Source: Primulina eburnea
Lineage: Eukaryota > Streptophyta > Magnoliopsida > Lamiales > Gesneriaceae
Assembly: GCF_022965805.1 (NCBI RefSeq)
Contig: NC_133118.1
Location: forward strand, 5,797,057 to 5,861,056
Reading direction: 5' to 3'
Length of the DNA: 64,000 nucleotides
Part shown: positions 1 to 11,310 of the stretch, one piece after another
How the letters are laid out: every line of letters starts with the position of its first letter
How positions within the stretch are numbered: the first letter of the stretch is position 1
Program-made: the position numbers and the translations under genes
Notes under the pieces: generated by a model
Told to the model about the DNA's origin: nothing
The model's database searches: none
What the model saw: the letters and a program-made list of their open reading frames with translations, nothing else

Positions 1-83
1 TTTACAGCTCCCGATGGGTAAATTTTAGAAATCACGAATGGACCAGACCATCATGACTTCAAATTTCCGGGAAAAAGTCGCAA

Positions 84-1742
84 TCAGGAGTTGTAGAGTA
101 GGACGTTTTCACCTTCTTTGAATTCTCTCGATGTGATGCGCTTGTCGGGTGCTAGCTTTGTACGCTCTAAGTACACATACTTCAGGTGTGGAGGCCGTGG
201 TTTGAGCTCACGTGTTGGCGGTTCATCAATGCTTGACTTCTGAGGGGTCAAATCTCTTCGATACCCCATGTCCTCCAATTCCATCCTTTCTGGCTTCTTC
301 CATGGATGGTTGGCATCACAGTATGCCACTCTTACAGATTTTTCTTCATCAAGCTCATCCTCCTTCAATTCAGTGGTGAGAGTTGCTTCCGATGGATCCT
401 TCATGGCATCCTGCACAAATTGACACACAAGTGAATCCGATGAATCAACTATTAAACAATCATTAGTGTGCAGTGGGTGCTTAAAAGCGTTAAAAACCTT
501 AAAAATGATTTCTTCCTTTCCCACTCTCAATTTCAACTTCTTTTCTTGTACTTCAATCACGGCCTTGCCAGTTGCAAGGAACGGTCTCCCTAAAATCAAA
601 GGCATCTCCCTATCCTCTTCCATGTCAAGCACCACAAAATTTGTAGGGAATGTAAACTTTCCCACTTTTATCAACACATCTTCTTTGACTCCTCGTGGAT
701 GTTTAACGGATCTGTCAGCTAGTTGCAAGGACATCTGTGTCGGTTTAAGCTCGCCCAGTCCAAGTTTCCTGAATACAGATAAAGGCATAAGATTAATGCT
801 CGCACCAAGATCACATAAAGCTTTATGAAAAACAACATCACCAATCATGCAAGGGATAGAAAAACTCCCTGGATCCTTTAGCTTTGGTGGGATCTGGTTT
901 TGTACCAATGCAGAGCAATTCTCAGTCAATTTTACCGTCATGTGATCCTCCAACTTCCTCTTATTAGCTAAGATGTCTTTCATAAATTTAGCATAACTCG
1001 GCATTTGCATCAAGGCATCAACAAAAAGAATATTGATGTGCAATTTTTTAAATACCTCGAGAAACTTACCGAATTGCGCATCAAGTTTTGCTTTTTTCAA
1101 TGCTGCAGAAAAAGGAGGAGGTATAACAATTTTGGATTGTGAAGTGGGTGCTGGTGTAGAGTTAGAAAACTTACCTGTGTGCGTATCAACCGCTTCTTTT
1201 CCTTGATCCTCTTTTTCTTTTTCCTCTTGTTCAAGCACTTTTCCACTCCTCAATGCTATGGCTTTCACTTGCTCTTTCGGGTTAGTCTCAGTGTTGCTTG
1301 ACAAGGTGCCTGGCTCTCTACTTATTATCATCTTCGCTAACTGCCCAATCTGATTCTCTAGCCCCTTTATCGATGCATCCTGATTCTGTAGTCTAGTTTC
1401 GGTAGCTGAAATGAACTTGGACATCATCTGCTCCAAGTTGGACTTTTCTTCTCGAGGCTCATGTCGATACATCGGTTGCTTACTGTACTCCTGTCCTCCT
1501 TGTGGTCGAGTCTGACTGCCTTGACCACCCCATGAGAAGTTGGGGTGTTGTCTCCATCCAGGATTGTATGTACTTGAATAAGGATAATTCCTCGGACGGC
1601 TTTGAACCCCCACTTTATTCATCGGTGCCTCCTCGTTCACATAGAAAGGACCATTGTCTTGACAGTCCTTAACATAGTGTTCTCCTCCGTATTTTTCACA
1701 AAATATCTCTTGCAAACGCATTGCTTTCCCGTTTACGTTCAT
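84..1742 (-). pseudogene. Athila gag C-terminus and aspartic protease fused to integrase tail
   Basis: One open frame of 552 codons. From the N side it holds a gag-type region, an asparagine- and glutamine-rich linker, and a retropepsin-like domain with CDLGASINLMP (D-x-GA type active site, here Asp-Leu-Gly-Ala) and the later LILGRPFLA motif. After the sequence PPHLKYVYLE, normally the entrance to reverse transcriptase, the frame passes at about 165 into RTKLAPDKRITSREFKEG and VLLYNS, which resembles the end of Athila integrases. A stop at 84 is followed, still in integrase-like sequence (LRLFPGK-like), by further breaks. This is a deletion fusion and could supply at most Gag-like protein and protease. 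Confidence 0.8.
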
Positions 1743-1794
1743 GCTCTCTGTTTTCCTGTTAAGTGCTTCTAATTGTGCAGTGACAGCTGAAAAA

Positions 1795-2149
1795 TCAGTT
1801 GTTCCTCTTAGATTGAGGGTGATAGCTGCTTGCTGCCATCTCCTCCAGTAACTCGTATCCTTCCTCGGCCTTTTTCCTCAACAGATTTCCACAGGCCGCA
1901 GCATCTATCATGGTACGGTTAGAGGAAATTAACCTATAGTAAAAAGTTTGAACAACTAACCCAAGAGGTAACTCATGGTGTGGCCATCTTCGCAATAAAT
2001 CTTTGTAGCGTTCCCAAGCCTCATAGAGTGACTCCTGCTCAAATTGAGAGAAGGTGGTTATGTCCGCTCCCAGCTTCATGGTTTTTGATGGAGGAAAGTA
2101 TTTCAAGAGGAATGCCTTAGCCATGTCTTCCCAAGTTGTGATTGACCCT
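1795..2149 (-). pseudogene. Athila gag, middle part (left of nested insertion)
   Basis: Encodes a retrotransposon gag segment (AKAFLLKYFPPSKT, then ESLYEAWERYKDLLRR and a TFYYRL...MIDAAACG block), which is the capsid-like core of plant gypsy Gag. It continues the segment at 10739-11190 once the nested element and one ACAGG copy are removed. A stop at about 1795 separates it from the downstream open frame starting at 1742. Confidence 0.85.
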
Positions 2150-2154
2150 ACAGG

Positions 2155-3956
2155 TGTCGGGACCCGGGCTCTAACTCATTTTTTTGGGATTAAATGGATC
2201 TTTATTATGAAAAGTGGGTCAAATTTTTGCTTTTAACATTACATCAAATGTTAATAAAACTAAGCACAACAGATACTTCTGCTTTATTTCATCAAATGTA
2301 AATACAAGTCTTGCTATTATACATTCGTACCACTAGCGTTTAAAACAAACTACTATCTACAAGTAGTACAAAGCTAGTAGTCACAACTAGTCCTCTGCTG
2401 CGCCCGAAGTCACCACGCTATCACGATCTCATCTCTGTCTCGACCCAGATCCTGCCCCACCTGTTGTTATGCACACATACAGACATAACAACAGCCGGAA
2501 ACTCTGGTGAGAACAAATCCCAGTATAAACATGTATACATGCATATAATCAATCTAACACATGAAACATGCTATTATGAATGACATCCGTATAAACATGC
2601 AATGCGAATCAAACCATGTCTGGACTCGACTCGACTATAACTCTAGGGATCCCGGTGTGAATAAGACGATCTATCACCTACCCTCCCAATCGGGGTGACT
2701 GTACGTCTTATTCCTAGACTTCGGCCTGATCTGTATCCACATCTACAATAGGAGACTGATCTTCCCCTAAGCTGTGATATCACCGAACGTCTAGAAGTTT
2801 GACTGTTCTGTCAAGACTCCATATCTTAAATGCAATGAATAACAATCTGTAAACAAAGAATATTCATCTCAAAAGATTTGAATACAAGTCTATAAACAAA
2901 TCACAATCATATTACAAGATAAACAATAAATCTAGTATGTGATTTTGGTTGGGAAACTCAAATGGGATCTCATTTGAGTTGTATCTCCCCAAACAAAACA
3001 TGCATTATACCTTCGTTGTCGTATAATCGTTGTCGTAGTTGAAGTCTTGTTCCCAAATTTACCAATACCAATCTGAAATGGCATAATCAATGCATATCCT
3101 ATCAACTTCTACTCCATTCAACATATATATAAGTTGATAACCAATCTCAATACAAATTGACAGTACAACGGCACAATCTTGTGATACCGATCAACTCACA
3201 TATCAATATGCAACAACAATAACTCATACTCTTCATCATAGACATATATGATATATCGATTCTGATATTTGCATATTCCCCATTCTATTCCTGTTGAAAA
3301 TCATAACTATAGCAAAACATATCCGTTCTTCGATTCGTTTACAATTCTACGATCCTCATAACCATGGGAACACATTTCTCAAATAAAATCACAATTTCTC
3401 CAATATTTAGATTTCGAAACATGATGTAATTGAACCATACTTACATCCTCTTGTAGCCTATGATACAAGGAACAATAATCTATATTTGTAATGAAGTTTG
3501 GATGAAAATATCTTACACAAGTTGGCTTTTAAGGTGAAAGAACTTTGCACCTTTCTGAAAATTCCCTCGGTTCTTGCTGCTGTTTTCTGAAGGAAATGAA
3601 GACACCTATATATATTGCATGTTAAATAACACATGGCCATTTCGTTGTGTAACACGCACGACCGCGGGTGCGCAAGCTTCCAGACCGCGGGTGCGCTTTG
3701 CCTTCGGCACCACTTTTATTTTCAAAAAATGACGACCGCGGGTGCGGTCTTGTTCTTACCGCGGGTGCGGTGTTGCTTCGGCCTTTCTTGTAAAAATTCC
3801 TAATTGTATGATCGCGGGTGCACTCCTGTTCTGGGCGCGGGTGCGGTCTTGTAAAACCCTAATTTCTCATGTCTTTTCTCCTCTCCTTACACGTCATGCA
3901 TTCTCATATCTTCCGAGTCTCATATTAATGAATACTAATAAATCTCGGACCTTACA
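2155..3956 (-). repeat. 3' LTR of nested Tekay-type element (1802 bp)
   Basis: Minus-strand ends are TGTAAGGTCCGAG and GGGTCCCGACA. The matching 5' LTR ends in CCCCACA, so a substitution altered this terminus. A TATA-like ATATATATAG near 3610-3620 lies just downstream of six copies of an ACCGCACCCGCGG-type motif at 3659-3860. The sequence is near-identical to 8845-10738 except in that array. Confidence 0.92.
3659..3860 (-). repeat. CCGCACCCGCGGT motif array, 6 copies
   Basis: Written on the plus strand as ACCGCGGGTGCGGT with variants, at irregular spacing of about 20-50 bp, just upstream of the LTR TATA box. The sister LTR of the same element has about nine copies (10346-10632). Confidence 0.85.
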
Positions 3957-3971
3957 TTTCTCCCTCTCTAA
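3957..3971 (-). promoter_or_regulatory. Polypurine tract
   Basis: Minus-strand AGAGAGGGAGAAA directly abuts the 3' LTR start TGTAAGG. This is the plus-strand primer of the element. Confidence 0.8.
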
Positions 3972-4059
3972 GAAATGATTTCGCCCTCGAAATCGCAGGC
4001 AATTTATCAAAGCATGAACATAAGCAATATAGTCAAGACTGAAAAAAAAAGTACTCACA

Positions 4060-5476
4060 TTATGTGAATAATTCGGGATATTTTTGTCGCATGTCTGTTT
4101 CTGTTTCCCAAGTCGCTTCTTCGATGCCATGACGACTCCATTGGACTTTCACTAGCGGAATAGTCTTTGTCCTGAGCTTCATTTCTTTCTAATCAAGAAT
4201 TTGTATCGGTTGATCTACATAGCTCAAGGTTTGATCAAGCTCCGTTTCGTCATGGTGAATGACATGAGAAATATCTGGCATATATCTACGCAACATTGAC
4301 ACATGAAAACGTCATGTATCCCGGATAACGAGGAGGAAGAGCAAGTCGATAGGCTCGGTCGCCAATCTTCTCTAAGATCTCGTAAGGACCGACGTATCTA
4401 GGAGACAACTTCCCACGCTTGCCAAATCTGACAACGCCTCTGAATGGGGAAATATTTAGAAATACTCTATCTCCTTGCTCAAATACTAATGGTCTACGTC
4501 TAATGTTGGCGTATTTCGCTTGTCTATCCTGTGCCATATTCATTCTCTTCTGAATGATTTTCACCTTCTCAGTCATGTCTCGAATCATATCCGGCCCAAG
4601 TTCTGGTACCTCTGAGATGTCATCCCAGTACAGCGGAGATCTGCACTTCTTGCCATATAAAGCTTCAAACGGTGCCATCTCAATACTTGTTTGATAGCTG
4701 TTATTATAAGAGAATTCACAAAGAGGTAGAGAATCTTGCCAACTAGTGCCAAAATCTAGCACTACGGCTCTCAACATATCCTCTAAAGTCTGGATAGTCC
4801 GCTCTGACTGTCCGTCTGTCTGAGGATGATAAGCAGTACTCAGGTGTAATGTCGTACCTAAAGCCTGCTGTAAACTGTGCCAGAAGTGTGAAGTGAATCG
4901 TGGATCACGATCTGATACGATAGACTTCGGCACACCATGTAATCTGACTACCTCTCGGACATATATCTCCGCCATCTGATCATGTTGATACGTCATTCTG
5001 TACGGAATAAAGCAAGCTGATTTGGTTAGTCTGTCAATAATTACCCAAATCGCATCACAGCCTCTAGATGATCGAGGTAATTTTGTCACGAAATCCATGG
5101 AAATGTGATCCCATTTCCATTCTGGAATGGCTAAACTCTGAAGTAACCCTCCGGGCTTCTTTCTCTCCGCTTTCACTTGCTGGCAATTCAAACATTTAGA
5201 CGCAAATTCTGCAATATCTGACTTCATCTGCTTCCACCAGAACTGTGTCTTCAAGTCGTTGTACATTTTTCGGCCACCAGGATGAATGTTAAACCGACTA
5301 CAGTGTGCTTCTGATAGAATCTGATGTCTCAAGTCTGAAACATCTGGCACTACAAGACGGTTATTCACATACAGCACATGATCACGTACCTGGTATTCTA
5401 ACAAATGCCCTGATCTGACCATCTGAATCGATCTCTGCACATTCTGATCCATTCTTTGTGCTTCTTTGATCCTCAT
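4060..5476 (-). pseudogene. Tekay-type integrase and chromodomain, frameshifted
   Basis: The open frame 5476-4286 carries the integrase zinc-binding region (H...H...CLNCQQVKAE), the catalytic core with MDFVTKLP (first Asp), SDRDPRFTS (second Asp) and GQSERTIQTLEDML (Glu), then the GPYEILEKIGDRAYRLALP domain. A frameshift near 4300 interrupts the HDVFHVS block. In the other frame the chromodomain continues (VQWSRHGIEEATWE) and ends with YPELFT at 4060. The chromodomain is thought to direct insertion to heterochromatin in this clade. It was once part of the polyprotein encoded at 5701-8604. Confidence 0.88.
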
Positions 5477-5700
5477 AATTAAATCAGGCTCAACTCGGAT
5501 TGCAGCAAGTCGTAGTGGCCTACTATCTGTATCAAATTCTAATCCAGACAGACATCAATTCTCAAATAACTTTGTAACACCTATCGTCAATAAGGATGGG
5601 GAACAAACCTTTCGACTCAAGCGTCCGCTGCTGCATTTGACTTCCTTGGATAGTATTTGATCTCGCAATCAAAATATTTCAGTAGATCAAGCCATCTATG

Positions 5701-8604
5701 CTATCGCATATTCAGTTCTGATTGAGAAAATAGATACTTCAGGCTTTTGTGATCGGAGTAAATCTCAAATTTATCGCCGTAGAGATAATGACGCCAGATC
5801 TTTAATGCAAATACAATAGCCGCCAATTCAAGATCATGAATGGGGTATCGAATCTCATGTGGCTTCAGTTGTCTCGAGGCGTATGCGACCACATGACCTC
5901 GCTGCATAAGAACACATCCCAACCCTCGGTGAGAGGCATCACAATATACAACGAAATCACCCGTACCTGAAGGTATCGTCAGTACTGGAGCACTGGCCAG
6001 CTTCTTCTTCAATTCCACAAAGCTAGACTCACAATCCTCGGAACATACAAATGGCGCATTCTTTTGTGTCAAATGGGTATTTGGTTTTGCAATACTGGAA
6101 AAATCTTTAATAAATCGTCTAAAGTATCCTGCTAGACCCATGAAACTGCGTATCTCTGGCACAGAAGTCGGTCTCGGCCAATTGATCACAACTTCTACTT
6201 TACTTGGGTCTACAACAATACCATCTCCAGATATAATATGTCCCAAAAAGACAACTCGATTCAGCCAAAACTCACATTTTGACAATTTAGCATACAGTCT
6301 TTCATTCCTTAAGGTCTGTAGTACAATTCTTAGATGCTCTGCATGCTCATTCATGTTCTTAGAATACACCAGAATGTCATTGATAAAAACAATTACAAAA
6401 TCATCCAAATACCTCTGAAAGATTCGGTTCATCAAGCTCATAAACACCGCTGGAGCATTTGTTAAACCAAAAGGCATGACAATAAATTCGTAATGTCCAT
6501 ACCTGGTTCGAAATGCTGTTTTCGGTATGTCTACATCTCGAACTCTGAGTTGATGATATCCGGATCGCAAATCAATCTTAGAATATATCGATGATCCCTG
6601 TAATTGATCAAATAAATCGTCGATGCGCGGCAATGGATATTTATTCTTCACTGTCGCTTTGTTCAATTGCCGATAATCTATACACAATCGCATCGATCCA
6701 TCTTTCTTTCGCACAAAGAGCACTGGTGCGCCCCAAGAAGATACACTAAGTCGGATATATCCCTTGGCTAGAAGATCTTCCAATTGTGCTTTCAGTTCTT
6801 TCAATTCAACAGGCGCCATCCTATACGGAGCTCGAGATATAGGAACAGTACCTGGAATCAAATCAATGCTAAAATCTACCTCTCGAGCTGGAGGTAACCC
6901 TGGAATTTCATCTGGGAATACATCTGCAAACTCCCGTACTACTGGCAAATCTGCCAATGCCGGGCTCGATTTCTGTACATCTACAGCATACACAAGGAAC
7001 CCTTCTGCTCCTCTCTGCAACAATCTATTCATAGTCAAAGCCGAAATCAATGGAATCCGAGATCTGGAACCCTTACCGTAGAATTTCCACTCTTCTGCCA
7101 TTTCTGGTCTGAATCTGACAATCTTGTGAAAACAGTCCACGGTGGCTCTGTACTTAGTTAACATGTCAATCCCAACAATGCAATCAAAATCGGCTAACCC
7201 AAGTACTATACAATCTAGATCAATTTCATGACCCTCAAACTGTAAAATGCAATGTCTAACCGTAGTCACAGCTATCAACCCACTTCCCAACGGAGAAGTA
7301 ATAGACACAACATCCAACAGTGACTCAACAGGCAGAGAATGCAATAACGCAAATTGTTCTGAAATGAATGTATGCGATGCACCTGTATCTATCAATATAT
7401 GGGCAGGATAACCACAAAGAAAACAGTTACCTGCTATGACATCATCTGGTGCATCTTGGGCTTGTTCTTTCGTCAATGCAAACACTTGAGCCTGTTGTCG
7501 AGGAGGTTGGCTCACAGTCTGGCTACCTCTGGCTCTGGGCTGCGTCTGTGCCTGTGGTGGCTGGAAGGAATGGACCGATGATGCTTGCCTTTCAAGCTGA
7601 GGTACTGAACCAGATGCTCTTCCACTTAGCATTTGCTGTAGACCTTTCTGTGGACAGACTTTGGCAAAGTGACCTGGTTGCCTACAAATATTACATCGGC
7701 CCGTAACTCCCTGGCACTGTTCAGTCGCATGTCTACCCCCACAAGAATTGCAGTAGACTCCTGTATACCTTGTACTCTGATCAAAACCAATCTGTCTTGA
7801 TCCACTGGAGCTCGACGAACTGCTCCCTGCTCTTTTAAACTGCTTCCCTTTCGCTTTCAGCTGATCCTTTCGCCCACTACTGCTACCACCACTCTCAATT
7901 CTGGGAGGAGGTTGCACTGCAGGTTGTGGCGGTCTCGGAATCGGAGCAAAATACAGAACACTCCGTTGCCTAAGCAATCCTGCTTCTGCTCCTTTGGCAC
8001 GGTTCAATGCATCGGCGAAATTATTGGGTCTCCCAGTATTTACCAATGTAAAGATATCGGGATTTAAGCCGTTTATAAACTGATCTGCTACGGCCTCATC
8101 ACTACTTGAAACATGATGTGCAAAGCGAAGCAAGGAAGAAAATTTAGCGACATACTCTTCAATGTTTAATTGCCCTTGTCTCAGGTTTGCAAACTCAGCG
8201 CCTTTATCTTTACGGTAGGATACAGGAAAGAATCGCTGATAAAACTCGGTCTTGAACACTTTCCAGGTAATCTCTGTGCCACGCTGCTCTAATGCTCTTT
8301 TAATATTCAACCACCAATTCTTAGCCACGTCTTGCAGTTGATGGCCAATGAGTTTCACTCGTTTTTCATCACTGTATTCCAGAGACTCGAATAACATCTC
8401 AATATCCTCTAACCAGCTTTCACATTCGATTGCGTTTTCTGTACCCTTTAAGGTAGGTGGTCTGAAAGACTGGAATCGTTTTAACAGAGTCTCCATGGGT
8501 GTAGCAGTAACATCTATCGGATCTCCGGACGTGCTACCCTGTTCTGGTGCTGTGGGTCGCAAAGGTACGACTGCTCTTCTAGGAGGCATGTATCTGGTAT
8601 TCAA
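5701..8604 (-). pseudogene. Tekay-type gag-protease-RT-RNase H polyprotein, truncated
   Basis: 967 codons from [17 protein letters not shown]. Gag core about residues 40-215. Zinc knuckle [14 protein letters not shown] near residue 305, preceded by [13 protein letters not shown]. Protease [13 protein letters not shown] about residue 400. RT with [10 protein letters not shown] and [10 protein letters not shown]. RNase [13 protein letters not shown] about residue 890. The RT catalytic box reads [10 protein letters not shown], so the first Asp of the usual VFIDDILVYS is Asn (GAT to AAT), which should abolish polymerase activity. The frame stops at 5701 after LNMR, and the RNase H end continues beyond the stop with a frameshift. 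Confidence 0.93.
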
Positions 8605-8827
8605 ACAAATTAGTGTACAGGCTATACAAACTGTCTCAGCCCTCCTCTAATCATTTACCTCTGATCCAGAATCGGTTCTGATTCAGTCATTACATGCTGT
8701 AATCACATCAGATAACACACAACATGTAATAAGGAAAACAATAAATCATGCTAGCACATGATAAAGCAAGGAAGAAGACTCAATCTACCCCGCTCATTCA
8801 ATCTTATCTCAATCTAAAGGATCTATG

Positions 8828-8839
8828 GCTCTGATACCA
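8828..8839 (-). promoter_or_regulatory. Primer-binding site, initiator tRNA-Met
   Basis: Minus strand TGGTATCAGAGC, five bases inside the 5' LTR end. It is complementary to the 3' end of plant tRNA-iMet and is the standard primer site for this clade. Confidence 0.9.
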
Positions 8840-8844
8840 CCTGT

Positions 8845-10738
8845 TGTGGGGACCCGAGCTCTAACTCATTTCTTTGGGATTAAATGGATCTTTATTATGA
8901 AAAGTGGGTCAAATTTTTGCTTTTAACATTACATCAAATGTTAATAAAACTAAGCACAATAGATACTTCTGCTTTATTTCATCAAATGTAAATACAAGTC
9001 TTGCTATTATACATTCGTACCACTAGTGTTTAAAACAAACTACTATCTACAAGTAGTACAAAGCTAGTAGTCACAACTAGTCCTCTGCTGCGCCCGAAGT
9101 CACCACGTTATCACGATCTCATCTCTGTCTCGACCCAGATCCTGCCCCACCTGTTGTTATGCACACATACAGACATAACAACAGCCGGAAACTCCGATGA
9201 GAACAAATCCCAGTATAAACATGTATACATGCATATAATCAATCTAACACATGAAACATGCTATTATGAATGACATCCATATAAACATGCAATGCGAATC
9301 AAATCATGTCTGGACTCGACTAGACTATAACTCTAGGGATCCCGGTGTGAATAAGACGATCTATCACCTACCCTCCCAATCAGGGTGACTGTACGTCTTA
9401 TTCCTAGACTTCGGGCTGATCTGTATCCACATCTACAATAGGAGACTGATCTTCCCCTAAGCTGTGATATCACCGAACGTCTAGAAGTTTGACTGTTCTG
9501 TCAAGACTCCCTATCTTAAATGCAATGAATAACAATCTGTAAACAAAGCATAATCATCTCAAAAGATTTGAATACAAGTCTATAAACAAATCACAATCAT
9601 ATTACAAGATAAACAATAAATCTAGTATGTGATTTTGGTTGGGAAACTCAAATGGGATCTCATTTGAGTTGTATCTCCCTAAACAAAACATGCATTATAC
9701 CTTCGTTGTCGTATAATCGTTGTCGTAGTTGAAGTCTTGTTCCCAAATTTACCAATACCAATCTGAAATGGCATAATCAATGCATATCCTATCAACTTCT
9801 ACTCCATTCAACATATATATAAGTTGATAACCAATCTCAATACAAATTGACAGTACAACGGCACAATCTTGTGATACCGATCAACTCACATATCAATATG
9901 CAACAACAATAACTCATACTCTTCATCATAGACATATATCGATTCTGATATTTGCATATTCCCCATTCTATTCATGTTGAAAATCATAACTATAGCAAAA
10001 CATATCCGTTCTTCGATTCGTTTACAATTCTACGATCCTCATAACCATGGGAACACGTATCTCAAATAAAATCACAATTTCTCCAATATGTAGATTTCGA
10101 AACATGATGTAATTGAACCATACTTACATCCTCTTGTAGCCTATGATACAAGGAACAATAATCTATATTTGTAATGAAGTTTGGATGAAAATATCTTACA
10201 CAAGTTGGCTTTTAAGGTGAAAGAACTTTGCACCTTTCTGAAAATTCCCTCGGTTCTTGCTGCTGTCTTCTGAAGGAAATGAAGACACCTATATATATAT
10301 ATTGCATGTTAAATAACACATGGCCATTTCGTTGTGTAACACGCACGACCGCGGGTGCGTAAGCTTCCAGACCGCGGGTGCGCTTTGCCTTCGGCACCAC
10401 TTTTATTTTTCAAAAAATGACGACCGCGGGTGCGGTCACACCACCGCGGGTGCAGTCTTCTAGCACCGCGGGTGCGGTCTTGCTTCGAATAAAATTTGCC
10501 AACTTTCTGTCCATGCACCGCGGGTGCGGTCTGGATGGCACCGCGGGTGGGGTGTGGCTTCGGCCTTTCTTGTAAAAATTCCTAATTGTATGACCGCGGG
10601 TGCACTCCTGTTCTGGGCGCGGGTGCGGTCTTGTAAAACCCTAATTTCTCACGTCTTTTCTCCTCTCCTTACACGTCATGCATTCTCATATCTTCCGAGT
10701 CTCATATTAATGAATACTAATAAATCTCGGACCTTACA
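8845..10738 (-). repeat. 5' LTR of nested Tekay-type element (1894 bp)
   Basis: TG...CA ends intact (TGTAAGGTCC...GGTCCCCACA on the minus strand), immediately followed by ACAGG, the right copy of the target duplication. It carries nine ACCGCGGGTGCGG-type motifs at 10346-10632 upstream of an ATATATATAG TATA box near 10295-10305. Confidence 0.93.
10346..10632 (-). repeat. CCGCACCCGCGGT motif array, 9 copies
   Basis: Same motif as at 3659-3860 with about three extra copies and their spacers, which account for most of the LTR length difference. Variant copies include GGGCGCGGGTGCGGT and ACCGCGGGTGGGGT. Confidence 0.85.
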
Positions 10739-11190
10739 ACAGGCAAACAATTCAACCAAGATTTAGCTTTATCACGCAAAGAGAACGGAAATAAACGTAG
10801 TCTAGCAGCATCATCTGAAACTTCATTAAATTTAAAAGTATCGCAAATTTCTAAGAAGTCGGCGATGTGAGTGTTCGGATCATCTAGCGCATTTCCCATG
10901 AATTGGACAGTGTTTTGTATCATTTGAATCATGGCTGGCTTGACCTCAAACTGGTTTGCCCTGATAGTTGGTCGCACTATGCTTGGACATGCTCCATCAA
11001 GTGACGGTTGCGCATACTCAACCATGGGTATACGCCTTGGCTCTCCGACCCTTGGATCTTCGTGATGCTCCTCCTCACGTTCGTTCCTGTTCATTATGTC
11101 TCTAAGCCTCTGATGTTGTCGTCTCCTGCGTAAGGTTCTTTCAATCTGGGGATCGAATATCTCTAGTTCAGAATCTAGAGATCTTGGCAT
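10739..11190 (-). pseudogene. Athila gag, N-terminal part (right of nested insertion)
   Basis: The frame can be read from 11229, but the likelier start is the internal Met at 11190 (MPRSLDSELEIFD), as in Athila Gag proteins. It contains an arginine-rich stretch (RTLRRRRQHQ), then the gag core (NPNTHIADFLEICDTFK-like; DDAARLRLFPFSLRDKAKSW). It is cut after SWLNCLPV by the insertion of the gypsy element at 10738. No other break was seen in this part. Confidence 0.85.
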
Positions 11191-11283
11191 GCACGAGAGA
11201 AATACCTGCGAAGAAATCGAAAGTAACAAAAAATAAAACAGATAATGCTAAAGTAAATAAGTGAAAATAAAATTGTAGATTAA

Positions 11284-11304
11284 CCGTCTCCGGCAACGAC
11301 GTCA
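11284..11304 (-). promoter_or_regulatory. Primer-binding site, tRNA-Asp type, diverged
   Basis: On the minus strand the sequence TGACGTCGTTGCCGGAGACG follows the LTR end (CGATCA, then AGTTTT). It resembles the Athila/Tat PBS TGGCGCCGTTGCCGGGGA, complementary to the 3' end of tRNA-Asp, with several substitutions. The site fixes both strand and family of the element. Confidence 0.75.
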
Positions 11305-11310
11305 AAAACT

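Larger units (their letters stand above)
2155..10738 (-). mobile_element. Complete but defective Ty3/gypsy Tekay-type chromovirus nested in Athila gag
   Basis: 5' LTR 8845-10738, iMet PBS 8828-8839, gag-pol 8604-4060, polypurine tract 3957-3971, 3' LTR 2155-3956, target duplication ACAGG on both sides. Domain order gag-PR-RT-RH-INT-chromodomain identifies a chromovirus, and the gag style is Tekay/Del. Coding breaks are a stop at 5701, frame loss in RNase H and the linker to integrase, a frameshift near 4300, and a changed RT active site. The LTRs are closely similar but differ by a length change of about 92 bp. Confidence 0.93.
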
